Source: Irineochytrium annulatum | Lineage: Eukaryota; Chytridiomycota; Chytridiomycetes; Chytridiales; Chytridiaceae | Assembly (NCBI GenBank): GCA_027600665.1 | Contig: JADGJL010000505.1 | Location: 1 to 19,534 of the forward strand | Direction of reading: 5' to 3' | Length of the DNA: 19,534 bases | Part shown: positions 1 through 9,752 of the stretch, in pieces | Numbering within the stretch: position 1 is the first letter of the stretch | How the letters are laid out: each line of letters begins with the position of its first letter | Position numbers and translations under genes: made by a program | Notes under the pieces: model-generated | Database searches by the model: none | What the model was told of the DNA's origin: nothing | What the model saw: the letters and a program-made list of their open reading frames with translations, nothing else

Positions 1-299
1 GGGCTGCCGAGATCGTCAGGCGCGGCGGCGGCGGCGAGCAGACGACCGTCACTGCCACCACTGCCTCGGTCCCTGTCACGACCCCGACCTACTACAAGAG
101 GGCTGCCGAGATCGTCAGGCGCGGCGGCGGCGGCGAGCAGACGACCGTCACTGCCACCACTGCCTCGGTCCCTGTCACGACCCCGACCTACTACAAGAGG
201 GCGCCTGTCGAGATTGTGAAGCGCGGCGGCGGCGGCGGCGGCAAGTCCACTACCACCTCGACCGCGACTTCGTACATTACTCCCACACCTACCTACTAA
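1..299 (+). CDS. 3' end of tandem-repeat, Thr/Pro/Gly-rich protein with dibasic sites (partial)
   Basis: The reading frame is open from the left edge (codons start at base 3) to TAA at 297-299. It encodes two identical 33-residue units and a third, diverged one. Each unit has a short AAEIVRR or APVEIVKR block, a Gly run, a Thr/Val/Pro-rich stretch and, in the first two units, a YYKR end. The last copy ends in PTPTY-stop without the KR. Dibasic KR and RR pairs at regular spacing are typical targets of the Kex2 protease in the fungal secretory pathway, so the protein may be cut into repeated peptides. That is inference, because the N terminus and any signal peptide lie outside the window. A Thr/Pro-rich wall protein with expanding repeats is the main alternative. 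The true repeat number is unknown. Confidence 0.7.
   Translation, partial: AAEIVRRGGGGEQTTVTATTASVPVTTPTYYKRAAEIVRRGGGGEQTTVTATTASVPVTTPTYYKRAPVEIVKRGGGGGGKSTTTSTATSYITPTPTY
3..299 (+). repeat. 99-bp tandem repeat, two exact copies plus one diverged copy
   Basis: Unit 1 runs 3-101 and unit 2 runs 102-200, and they appear base-for-base identical. A third, diverged copy runs 201-299 in the same phase, with a longer GGC run and altered Thr region. The period is 99 = 3 x 33, so unit gain or loss keeps the reading frame. Perfect identity of adjacent copies suggests recent duplication or gene conversion. The array may extend left of the window. Confidence 0.93.
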
Positions 300-309
300 A
301 GGATGTGAT

Positions 310-375
310 GTGAGTATTCAATGTCTTGTAGATGACTTGCCATAAGCATACACTAACCCTTGCTCTTTTCTCCAG
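310..375 (+). other. Probable 3'-UTR intron, 66 nt
   Basis: A GTGAGT donor at 310-315, a CTAAC branch-type site at 353-357 and a pyrimidine-rich CTCCAG acceptor ending at 375 form a full intron signature starting 10 nt after the stop codon of the repeat gene. Such a short stop-to-junction distance would not be expected to trigger nonsense-mediated decay. If spliced, it lies entirely in the 3' UTR. Confidence 0.55.
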
Positions 376-975
376 CGTCGTTTAATTTCACTAGGGGTTT
401 GGCACGAGCTCCCTGCTTACCGCTACCCGGTATTTTCTTCTTTGCTGTTACGGCCCTGGGCTGGCCCTTGGGATTAAATTTAATACCTTTTCATCTTTTT
501 TTTTCTGCTTCCATCCGTCTTCCCAGACGTGTTTCCATTTATTAATACAGTACGGGATGGGTTTCATTTTTTGGCCCCGAGTAAATGTGAACACTTGCCC
601 TTGTAATTACCGATGCCTGCTTTTCGCTTGGTTTTGATCCTTTCCATTTAAATTTCTTAGTAAAAGTGGACCGGATAAATATATTCATCGTATATCTTCG
701 GGATATCTGGCGTGGCATAGAACTATCAACAGAGGATTCGGAAAAACTACCTTGCTGATGCAAACATATAATACATCCGTCTGCTTTTTTTCGCTGACTG
801 AAGTATAAAGGAGTCTCCGCAGTCGGGAAGGTGGAAGGAAAAAAGGTCGTTTCTCCTTGCGAAGTTTGAAGCAGAGCTGGTTCGGGCATCGACAACTTAC
901 ATCCCATCACATCCTCCTCCTCACTGACCTGCTCCCGGCCGCCATCCATCGAACCCGCTCAACGTCGCCACCGCC
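376..975. other. Gap: 3' UTR of the repeat gene and VID27 promoter
   Basis: This AT-richer stretch has no convincing coding sequence; the short open frames here have no codon bias or recognisable domains. TATAAA at 804-809 lies about 167 bp before the VID27 ATG and is a possible TATA element. The ATG itself sits in a strong context (GCCACCGCCATGA). Confidence 0.5.
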
Positions 976-3470
976 ATGAATTTCGTCAAGTCATTCAAGA
1001 GCATGATCTTCGGCGAGTCGGCCGACTCCGCGGCCCTCGGCCAGCTGATTTCCGGCCAACTGCACAAGCTGACACCAAGGGGGAGACTCCCGAAGGAGCT
1101 CCTCTTCCCGCAATGCTTCGCGACCATCAAGCGCACGACCGTACCGAAGAACTATCAGCTCCTGGTCACCCGCATACGGGACGAGGGCGAGAACGACGAG
1201 GACGACGACAACCTGGACGAGGACGAGGACCGGGATCTGAAGCGCTTCGTCGTCGACAAGGACATCCGATTCGTCAGGGTCGACTCAGACGAGGGCGCGG
1301 CGTTCCAGTGGACGTACGAGGACGTTACTTACGAGTTTGTACCCGATCCGGACCGGACTACCATGTCGACCCTCAAGTCGTTCGAGCACACCGTCTACAC
1401 CTGCATGTTTGAAAGGGAGACTTTGAGGGATGTGGCAGAGGCGGGGGAGAAAGAGGTGGAGGCGTACGTGAAGAATTTGAGAACAAAGTCGTTAGCGGCC
1501 GTCAAGGCCGCCGCCGCAGCTGCTCCGACCAGCGTGGCTAAGGCAACGCCAAAGAAGTCTCCTAAACGGGCGCAGGCTCAAAGTGACTCGCCTGGTTCTA
1601 TCGCGGACCCGATGAGCGTCAGCGCCACGCCCGTGAGGAAGGCCGATACCCTTGGGGGGATGGCAGGCGCATGCGTCAAGGAGACTGACGTCGACGGCGA
1701 TGTGTTGGCCGAGGTGGAGGCTGAGCTCTATCTTTACGACCACCGAGCATGCCAGGTGTGTTTCATTTCTTCTTCGGCTTTAGGTGTTTCAAACCCGGAA
1801 ATAAAATTGCTAATGCCTTTGTTTCCCAGTTCATGCGCATGAAAGAGAACGTTACTGCCAAGATCATCCGCACGGCGCCCTTCGTCTTTGTCCTCCTCGT
1901 CTCGTCCGGCGACGATCGGCTCATCGGCCAGCCCCTCGACTCGGAGATGAGTGGGCAGTTTAACTGCGAGACCCGCGCCTTCGCCTGGATCTTCCGCGAG
2001 TCCGATGACAGCTGCTACCCGTGGTCGCTCAAGTTCTTCGACGCCGAGAGCGAGATAACCTTCCGCGAGTGCTTCGGCGCGTGCATGTACGAGACCAACA
2101 ACCGGGATGCCTTCTCGAAGGTTAAGAACAAGGGCGAGCGCGAGTATCTCATCAGCGCGTACCAGGAGGACGTCGAGATGGAGGACGCCGAGTTTCATGA
2201 GGCAGAGCAAGGTGTCGAGGAGGCGGAGCCAGCGGCTGCGGAGGAGCCGAAGAAGGTTGGGAAGAGCACGGTGGACACCTCGAGAAGGACGAGGCTGGTC
2301 GATTATGCCAACGACGACAGCGAGGAGGAGGACGAGGAGGAGGAGGAGGAGGACAAGGAAGAAAAGGCACCCGGCGATAAGGGAGCGAAGATTTCGCAAC
2401 TGACGGTTGGGTACAAGGACCGGTCATTCTACCTAAAGGGCAGCACCATCGGGGTCTTAAAGCACCGCAGCGCCGAGGGCGGGATCGAGTACTCGACGAC
2501 GATCAAGAACGTGTCGTCGCCGAAGGGCTCGAAGGATGCCTTCACGCCCAGCAAGATGATGCTCCACAACCAGGACACGTCGATGCTGCTGATGAAGCCG
2601 GGGGACGAGCACTCTGTCTACCGCATGGACCTGGTCGTCGGCAAGGTTGTTGAGGAGTTGAATGTCCACGACGTTATGCCGGTGGACGACATAATTCCGG
2701 ACTTCAAGACGGCTCAGATCACGGGCAATCAGACCCTTATTGGCATTAACCACAACGCCATTTTTCGCATCGACCCGAGGCTCTCCGGCGCCAAGATGGT
2801 CATGTCCGAGTCGAAGCAGTACGCCGTCAAGAACGGCTTTTCCTGCGCTGCCACGACCGGCAATGGCGCCGTTGCCGTCGCGTCCACCAAGGGCGATGTC
2901 CGCCTCTACGACAAGCTCGGCATGCGCGCCAAGACCCACCTCCCCGGCCTTGGCGACCCCATCATCGGCGTCGATTGCACCGCCAGCGGCCGCTACATCA
3001 TCGCCACCTGCAAGAACTACCTCCTCCTCATCTGCACCGAGTACAAGGACGGCGACGGCGACGACGCCAAGATCAAGTCCGGCTTCAGCAAGTCGATGGC
3101 GGACAAAAAGCCCGCACCGCGGAAGCTCCAGCTCAAGCCCGAGCACGTGGCCTTCATGGCGTGCCCCGTCTCGTTCACGCCCGCCCGGTTCAATATCCCT
3201 CCCGAGGGAGGCGAGGAGCGCTCGATCGTCACGTCCTCGGGTCCCTACGTCGTGACGTGGGACTTTGCCAAGGTCAGGGCCGGCAGGCTTCACGATTACA
3301 CGATCAAGAAGTACGGCGAGGTCGTTGTCGCGGACGACTTCCGGTATGGCCAGGACAAGGAGATTCTTGTCGCTTTGTCGGAGAACGTGCACAGCGTTGC
3401 CAAGGGCCATCTGAGGACGCCGGCCAAGCTGATCAAGAGCAGGTCGTCGATCGTCAACTCCCCCTACTGA
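976..3470 (+). CDS. VID27: Vacuolar import and degradation protein VID27
   Basis: Two exons, 976-1755 and 1830-3470, join in phase 0 across a 74-nt GT-AG intron with a branch-like GCTAAT; the product is 806 residues. The N-terminal part (MNFVKSFKSMIFG...) matches the VID27 N-terminal domain. The start of exon 2 carries the PH-like middle segment with GQPLDSEM, FNCETRAFAWIFRE and CFGACMYE. After a long acidic run (around 2315-2370), the C-terminal third is the beta-propeller-like VID27 domain, with DDIIPDFKTAQITGNQT, GINHNAIFRIDPRL and STKGDVRLYDKLG. In yeast the family is linked to catabolite degradation of fructose-1,6-bisphosphatase through the vacuole; its biochemical role is not settled. 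A second acidic cluster (ENDEDDDNLDEDEDRD) lies in exon 1. Identification is very secure; only the intron ends are inferred. Confidence 0.95.
2315..2370 (+). repeat. Acidic GAG/GAC codon tract in VID27
   Basis: Repeated GAG/GAC triplets encode an Asp/Glu run (DDSEEEDEEEEEEDKEEK) linking the PH-like and propeller-like parts of VID27. It is likely a flexible, length-variable linker. Confidence 0.8.
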
Positions 3471-3884
3471 TCTCTACCAATTTGTTTGTATGCCGTGGTG
3501 TCTATATTTATTTTTTTCTGTTTACTGTAGATAGCGGTATATGTGAGTGGGGAATTCGTGCATTGCCATGATGTGTTTCTTTCTTGTCCCTCTCTCGCAT
3601 TACCTTAACCGCCGTGGCTGTGGCTGAGCATTAGTCGATTTCCTTGTGTCGCTCGCGTTATTCTTTTTTCCCTTGAGAATTGGACATGGGGGATGGATAA
3701 TTTGGAAAGTCTTAAATCTTCGTTCTGCTTCTCATAATCACTAATCAATAAAGCTCTCAAACTCTCTTCCTTCAGACCACCTCATCCGAGTTGAGCACTG
3801 AAGTGGTAAGGCTGTGGCCAAGCACCCTTATGCTTTATATATGATTTTGGTGGCCAACGGCTGTTATGCCAATCCAAACGCCAC
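3471..3884. other. Gap between VID27 and the ankyrin gene
   Basis: This stretch holds the VID27 3' UTR and the promoter of the next gene. AATAAA at 3747-3752 could be a poly(A) signal. TTTATATAT at 3834-3842, about 43 bp before the proposed ATG at 3885, is a plausible TATA element. No gene was recognised. Confidence 0.45.
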
Positions 3885-6073
3885 TTGGTGATGGCCCACG
3901 CTGCTCCAGCAAGCCAGGCCGCATTGGGCCCTTCTTTCGCCGCCATGAGGCCACAGGGCGATGCCGTCGGCTCCCCATCACGCCTGGGCCGCAAGATTCG
4001 GAGAAATATATTGACGGAAGCTGAAGTAAAGCAAGGTAAGGCGTTCCTCAGACGTATCGGCCGCTGCTTTAATTGTGCGGCCACCTCCTTTCAGTCATTG
4101 CGACTGCGAAGGAACGGGAAGCGACGCTGAAAGCCATCAAACGAGCTCGTCCGAGTTACGCGACCCTGCCGCTCCCACTGGAGCTCATCTCTGCCATCCT
4201 GCTCTTTGCGTGCGAGTCTTACGCCCAGTACGCATCACTTACGACCACGTCATGCCTCATCCGGTCATACCTCTTTCAACCCCATGTGAAAGCCGCGCTC
4301 TTGGTATCGCTTCACGGGCCGGGAGACGTCCTTCTGCAGACCGCCCCGTGGCTTAAGACCGTACCGGACTACCTCGATATCCTCCGCCATATCCTGAGCT
4401 TGCGCAAGGCCGACGGCGAGTACCTCGTCCGCGTTCGGTGCGCTGATTACGGTTGTGAGATCGAAGGCACGTCATCCCAGCACAGCTTCAGAGCATGCTA
4501 TCTCCTCGATCTCCTGCATCGGATGCCCGGCGATGATCCGGCGGTGTACGCGACGAGGGTCACGGCGATAGGGATGTTGCTGGACCGTGGCGCCAGAATC
4601 GACGAGCACACCTGGGACGAGTGGTCCGACGAGGGGTTTTTTAACGCCATGCTGGAGCGGAACACGGCGGAGTCGTTCCAGCCGAGTCTGATGCGCGTCG
4701 CTCTGAACGGAGACCGCCTGAGGCATCAGCTGAGCTTCCAACGACGGACCGAGCTCCTGGCATGGCTCGCGGCCTCGAGGCGGCCGGCGAACATCGAGCT
4801 ATTGGCTGAAGTCGCGGACCGCGGGAATGGAGGCTGGGACGCCAATGTCTCCGTGGCGTTCAAACGCGCCATCGAGGTGGACAACGGCCCCGCGGTGCGG
4901 GTGCTGTGCGACAAGGCGAACCCGCAGGGCGCGCTGATGACGCACCGACTCACCCTCGCCATCGAGAGCAGGGCGCCGGAGTCGATCAGGGCTTTGTTGG
5001 ATGGCGGGGCGGCGCCGACGGCGGCGTGCGTGACGGCGGCGATCGGGACGGGGGAGATGGAGCTGGCTGCGGAGCTCGTTGGGCCGCGGTGGAAGGTTGC
5101 GCCGGACGGTTCGTGCCTTGTGGCGCTACTCGACCGGCATCGATGTGCGGGGATGTCGGAGGCAGCGAAGGTTGGGGAGATCCGAGCCGTGTTGGCGGCT
5201 GCCGTGCGGTGGGGTGGTGGTGGTGTCGGGCACGGGATCGTTGGCGAGGACGTTATGAGAGCAGCGGTCGACGGCGCGTCGAAGGCCGTGATGCGCGTGC
5301 TGATTCAGCACGGAGGCGTCGTGGATTCTCGGATTTTGAGCCACGGCTCGCTCGCCGCGCGCGGCGTTGGGTTTGTGAAGCTTCTTCTCGAAGCAAGGCC
5401 GGACCTGGGGCTGAGCACCGACGTAATCCCCGGGCTACCACGGCGAGGCTATGATCGCGTCGCAGCGGTAGCTGACCCGATGGCCAACGCCAAGGATTGG
5501 TTGGAAATGGCCGCGGGCAAGGGAGACTTCCGCATGGTCTTATTTTTGCTCCGAAAGGGTGTGCGCGTCAGCTGGGAGGTGCTTCTGGTGCCGGGAGTCC
5601 TGGAAAACCTGGCAATGACGGAGATTTTGATTTATCACGGAGCCGTGACGGATGGCATATCACGGGACGCGGGGACGGCTGGAAGAATGATAACCCACCT
5701 CGTCGCTCAATTGGACAACTGTTGCAATATCGATTCGCGCCTCGACACACTCGCTTTTGGGGCGTTGAGGGCTGAGGCAAGAGCGATAAGGATGGGTCAC
5801 GCCGACAAGGGCTTCACGGTTGGTTTGAGGGTGGCGAGGGCCATTTCCAAGACGCTTTGGGAGTTGTCGGTGGCGACCGACAACACGGTGGATTTCTCGC
5901 CGAGGCTTGATGGTATTTTGGCCGCGCTTACTGACTCTTCGCCCTCTGTCTGCAAGCACCGCGTCGTTGCTGTCGTCTGGACTATGATGAAGGTGCTGCC
6001 ACCGGAGGGGAAACTAAGGAGCGCCTTTACAAATCTTCAAGTCGAATGTAGTACAAAAGAGTTACGCTGTTGA
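3885..6073 (+). CDS. F-box-like / ankyrin-repeat protein
   Basis: The proposed model has exon 1 at 3885-4035 and exon 2 at 4095-6073, with a 59-nt GTAAGG...TTTCAG intron that joins the frames in phase 1, giving 709 residues. An alternative start at 4073 would skip exon 1. Near residue 70, LPLPLELISAILLFACESY resembles a fungal F-box-like N-terminal helix pair. Further on, helical repeats of ankyrin type recur: GAR..., ALLDGGAAPTAACVTAAI, VMRVLIQHGGVVD, VKLLLEARPDLGL, MVLFLLRKGVRVS and MTEILIYHGAVTDG. Ankyrin arrays bind proteins, and F-box/ankyrin fusions usually recruit substrates to SCF ubiquitin ligases; that role is inferred here. The repeats are degenerate, lacking most of the TPLH consensus. 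AATAAA at 6210-6215 is a candidate poly(A) signal. Confidence 0.8.
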
Positions 6074-6530
6074 TATGTATAGTTTCTCAAATACTATTGT
6101 TACCGGTTCTAGCAGCCTAAAAGCTTGACAGCTTGGTTGTGCACGCATTTTATTTTAATGCTTAACGCAAGGGGAGCAGTATTGAATAAGCATCAGGATG
6201 AAGTCATTCAATAAACGTTCAGCAAACCTGGCCTGATAACAAAGAACAAGTTGTGATAACGAGCCAAAACTTGGGTGATAGTCGTAATAGCGTGTACATG
6301 AGAGCGGAGAAACCGGCAAACCCAACTATCGCATGAAGCCACCTCCTTCCTCCAAAACCAAACATCAAGTATAGTCCATAAGAATAATAATACAAATAAA
6401 TATGATCAAATCAATGAACATGATATCTCGGTGGGTGATAAAAGAAATAGTCGTAATAACGTGTACACAGCGATGGAGAAACCAGCAACGTCCGTGTTTG
6501 TCGCCCGAAAAACGCTCATCGTACCCATCA
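6074..6530. other. Convergent gap with an imperfect duplicated segment
   Basis: This gap lies between the 3' ends of the ankyrin gene (+) and the GPI-type protein gene (-). No coding sequence was recognised. It contains an imperfect direct repeat, 6273-6319 against 6433-6488, listed separately, and AT-rich filler. Confidence 0.55.
6273..6488. repeat. Imperfect direct repeat (6273-6319 / 6433-6488)
   Basis: Both copies start with GGGTGATA, share TAGTCGTAATA and CGTGTACA and end in GGAGAAACC-GCAA. The right copy carries about 9 extra bases and several substitutions. The copies are about 160 bp apart in the convergent 3' region, which suggests an old local duplication. Confidence 0.75.
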
Positions 6531-7628
6531 TCAAATCAGTACCATCATCGCCGTAACCACCATCAGCGCCGTAAATGATACCTCCGCGGCACTGAAGGTC
6601 ATCCCAGCCGCGTTAGAGAGCGTATTGTTCGTCATATCGGAAGTAGTGGCCGCCGACGACGATTTTGTGTCGGTCGAGGTCCCCGACCACGAACTCGTAC
6701 TTAGCAGAGTCGTCTTGCCCACGTCCGAGTTCGTCTTCGTCTTCGTCGTCGTCGTCGTCGTCGTAGTCGTCGTCGTCCTCGCGCTTGTGGCTGGAGCGGT
6801 GGCCTTGGTCGTCGTGGTGTCGCCACCGTCTCCGCCCGTGAACGAACCACCACCCCCGCCGTGGCTCTTATCCTCGTACGAAAAGCCCGACCCATACGAC
6901 CCGCCGATGACGTTCGCGCACCCTTCAGTGTCCCTGTGCATGTTGCACGGGCTGCTCTCGTCCTGCCCGCTCGTGTCGCACGTGCGCATGCAGTAGATGC
7001 CCCCGCCGACGATCTCGACGTAGTGAGGGAAGCCCTGCAGGGAGGCATCGGCGCCAGAGGACGGCTCGGAGCCGTGCGGCGCGTCGTCGTACTGACCGCC
7101 GCCGTCGGATCCATCGATGCCGAGGAGTTGCTCGTCGATCTATTTAAATGCCGATGGAAGTTTAGCTTCCACTGATGCAGGATGAAAGTCAGAGAGTGTG
7201 GTTTACCTGGCCAGTGACTTGCATGTAGTGGTCGGTTTTTATCACGTGCGCCGATTTGATGGCGCCGGACGCAAGCTGGTAGGAGCCGGACGTCGAGATG
7301 GAGCCCATGCAGTAAGACTGGCCAGAGCCCTCTGACGCACCAATAGAGATGCCTCTGGAGGCCGGGAGCATGATGCAGAAAGAGTTTTGATCTATTTACG
7401 CGCAGCAAAGTGAGGTTAATATTCCAATGGCTCTGTCGGTAGAAAAGACGCGCATATAGGCGTGATGCTTCGGCTTCGACCGCCCTGAAGTCCACGTCCC
7501 TCTGGCCGTCCAGATAGCAAAGCATTCCGCTCACCTTTGATCGCGACAATCTTCCCGGGGCTGGCGGCGCGCGCGACGGTTGCGACCGCGAGGACAGCGA
7601 TGGGCAGGAGCGAGGTGAGCAAGGTCAT
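6531..7628 (-). CDS. Secreted Cys/Thr-rich protein with GPI-anchor-type C terminus
   Basis: Three exons, 7628-7535, 7391-7207 and 7139-6531, join in frame (phases 1 and 0; introns 143 and 67 nt, both acceptors reading AAATAG), giving 295 residues. The ATG at 7628 opens a signal peptide (MTLLTSLLPIAVLAVATVARAA). The mature part holds NSFCIMLPASRG, GQSYCMG, YMQVTGQ and DGGGQYD, then a paired-Cys segment (YCMRTC ... SPCN ... GCANV). This C-x-x-LP ... DGGGQYD arrangement matches, from memory, a fungal family of secreted surface proteins of unknown function. A Gly run and a Thr/Ser-rich stalk with about 11 consecutive Thr follow, ending in NNTLSNAAG plus a hydrophobic tail, a GPI-attachment-type signal. 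It is probably O-glycosylated at the cell surface. I do not know a ligand or enzymatic activity. Confidence 0.82.
6741..6778 (-). repeat. GTC/GAC trinucleotide tract encoding the poly-Thr stalk
   Basis: A near-perfect GTC run on the + strand with one interruption (GTA) reads as ACG/ACT Thr codons on the - strand. Triplet slippage would change stalk length without breaking the frame. Confidence 0.85.
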
Positions 7629-8302
7629 GGCTGTCGGGATGGAGTTGGATGAGGCCTCGTTTTCCTTGGAGGGAACGCGGGGGAGAACGACTGTGGGTTT
7701 TATGGGCGACACGGGGCGAGCGGGTAAGGTTGGGCCGTCGTGGGCTGAACCTTCATCAGCAAGCACTCTTCCCCGCACCCGCACCTGCACCCGCACATCT
7801 GGCGCTGAAAGTTGTCTGGACACAAGTCAAATCCAAAAAAAAAACAAAAACGATAAGCCAAGCTACCACAGCCCCAGGTCAATGCTGGTGCAGCAAGTTG
7901 GAAGGAAATGCATCAACCTTGACGGGTTCAGTCCTTTTTCTTCTTTTCCGTCTGTTTACACAACCAACCTTGTGCAGTCAAGTCATTTGCCGCCCACAAT
8001 CAATTCAATGGCCACCATCGACACTCCGCTGCAATGCAAGCATATTTGTGTATGTGTCGCTGTGAGATATACAAAGCGGCCGTTTCCATTTAATTATCAA
8101 GCGATGGTTTTTGTGTCACTTTATTTGTTCGGCTTGTTTATGCTTGAGACGAAAATATGAGGGAGAGAACCAAAAAATGATGAAAGTAAGAGATCATAAG
8201 AGGGCAAAGACTAAGAAGTAATAACTGGGTAAACGCTACAGCAAAGGTGCTATGTAGATACAGACGCTAGTAAGATAAATCGGACGCGTTGAAAGAAAAC
8301 TA
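7629..8302. other. Gap: promoter of the GPI-type gene and 3' end of the BAG gene
   Basis: The two - strand genes are separated here by about 670 bp. A CATAAAAC element (+ strand TTTTAT near 7698-7703) lies about 70 bp upstream of the 7628 start and may serve as a TATA element. There is a short CACCCGCACCTG-type repeat near 7777-7797 and an A-rich run near 7837-7846. No gene was recognised. Confidence 0.4.
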
Positions 8303-9688
8303 CTAAACGCGCTCCCAGTCCGACGCCCCGTCATCCTCTCGCGCATTTGGCGGTGCTGGCACCGAATCAAATTCCTCGACGGCCAGTGTTGCGGCTTCTG
8401 TCTCGGATTCGGCCGGCGTCGATGATACTGCTGCGGATTCTAATCGCGTCTCAACCGGGAAGTCCTTCGCCGACGTGCCGATGATTTGATCTTCCAACGG
8501 AGCGTTGACCGAGGCGGTAAGCGCGGGCACAGCGGTGTTCTCATCCGCGTCATGCTCTTCGACAGCGATGCCGTCGATCTGATACGGCCGAGCATCGACA
8601 GCGGGTTCATTCACAACATCCGGAGTCGCGGACTCAACGGTCTCAGTTGAAGCCGTTGAGGCACCGTCCGCCGCCGGTGACGATACACCCTCCACCTCAG
8701 CTGCAATCGCAGCCTCAACCTCATCCCTGACCCTCTCAATGTCTCCTAACCTCCTCTCGACCTCCGCAACTAGCGCCCTCCTGACATCCCTAACCTTTCT
8801 GCTGCCGCCACTGGGAACCGCGTCCGCCCTCACGAGAATCCGCGTCAGCCTCTCCTCCTCCCACAGCAAATCCTTCTTCGTCATCGTCCTCAGCCTCCCC
8901 ACGCGGGACTCGGCGCTTTCGGCAACGTCAAGCTCGGACCGGAGGTGGCGAAGGTCGCGGAGGGAGTCGAGCGTGTGGTGGAGATCGAGACGGACCCAGC
9001 GCTGGAGTGTTACGGCCGCGGCCTGCGGGCGCTGGGAGTTGAGAAGGCGGAGCGTGTCGGCGGTAGTCCCGGTAGTCGCAGGGTTGGCCGCGGCGGGCGG
9101 CGTGGTCGCGGCGTTGGACAACGTGGTGCTGTTAGACGACGCCTCGGCGTCGCGGCGGTTGGGGCGCTTGAAGCATTGCTTGCGCTCCGCCGGTCGTCCG
9201 GTGACGGTCTTGGACGTGTCTGCAGCGGATGGGCTTGACTGGGAGTTCACGATGACATTGGCGATGGCCAGTCTCAGAAAGAACTCCTTGGTGGCCTCAT
9301 TCTGCAGGATCGAAATTAGTATCCGCAAAACATGTATTTCAAAAAGCGAAGTACTGCATACCTGAATATCCGCGCGTCGCGCGGCCTCCTGCTCGCGCAT
9401 TTGTCGAAGTTGTTGCTTGCGGCGTGCCTGAACGGCAAGCTGCTCCCGGGCCCGACGCTCCTGCTCCTGCTGCAAGCGAGCGCGGGCGACAAGCCGCTGA
9501 TGCTCCAGACGCTCGGCAAGCTCGCGGTGGCGTTGCTCCTCGACATACAGGGCGTGGAGGTAACGGTCGTAGTCGCTGACGGCAAGCGCCTGCTCGGCGT
9601 GGAAGCCGCGGTGATGAGGCTGGACGTGTGGATGGTAATGAGGCCGATCGTGGCGGTCGATCACGAAGACTTGCGGGACGACGATCAT
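8303..9688 (-). CDS. BAG-domain Hsp70 co-chaperone-like protein with IQ-like motif
   Basis: Two exons, 9688-9362 and 9301-8303, give 441 residues. The 60-nt intron 9361-9302 has a GTATGC donor, a TACTAAT branch site and a CTGCAG acceptor, and removing it keeps phase 0. The intron has no in-frame stop, so unspliced RNA would still be translatable. The N terminus is His-rich (HYHPHVQPHH), then a long Arg/Gln/Glu helix (about residues 45-108). Around residues 200-212 AAAVTLQRWVRL resembles an IQ (calmodulin-binding) motif. It is followed by a BAG-type helical domain (about 221-300) with WEEERLTRILVRADAV and RKVRDVRRALVAEVERRL, the pattern that in BAG proteins binds the Hsp70 ATPase domain and promotes nucleotide exchange. 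The acidic, Ala/Thr/Val-rich tail is probably disordered. The IQ-BAG order is known from plant and fungal BAG proteins. Confidence 0.8.
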   Translation of the reverse strand: MIVVPQVFVIDRHDRPHYHPHVQPHHRGFHAEQALAVSDYDRYLHALYVEEQRHRELAERLEHQRLVARARLQQEQERRAREQLAVQARRKQQLRQMREQEAARRADIQVCSTSLFEIHVLRILISILQNEATKEFFLRLAIANVIVNSQSSPSAADTSKTVTGRPAERKQCFKRPNRRDAEASSNSTTLSNAATTPPAAANPATTGTTADTLRLLNSQRPQAAAVTLQRWVRLDLHHTLDSLRDLRHLRSELDVAESAESRVGRLRTMTKKDLLWEEERLTRILVRADAVPSGGSRKVRDVRRALVAEVERRLGDIERVRDEVEAAIAAEVEGVSSPAADGASTASTETVESATPDVVNEPAVDARPYQIDGIAVEEHDADENTAVPALTASVNAPLEDQIIGTSAKDFPVETRLESAAVSSTPAESETEAATLAVEEFDSVPAPPNAREDDGASDWERV

Positions 9689-9752
9689 GTTGATTGGATT
9701 GATATAAGAAAGTAACGCCGACAGGATGAAGTGGGAGAGACCTGATGGCTGA

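Noticed and set aside
2457..3410. 317-codon open frame on the - strand opposite VID27
   Set aside because: It is the reverse shadow of a GC-rich, C/G-ending coding frame; the + strand has a clear VID27 domain here and the antisense product has no recognisable fold.
7537..8160. 207-codon + strand frame over the GPI-type gene's first exon and promoter
   Set aside because: It overlaps the signal-peptide exon in antisense, then runs through AT-rich noncoding sequence; no domain and no splice or promoter support.
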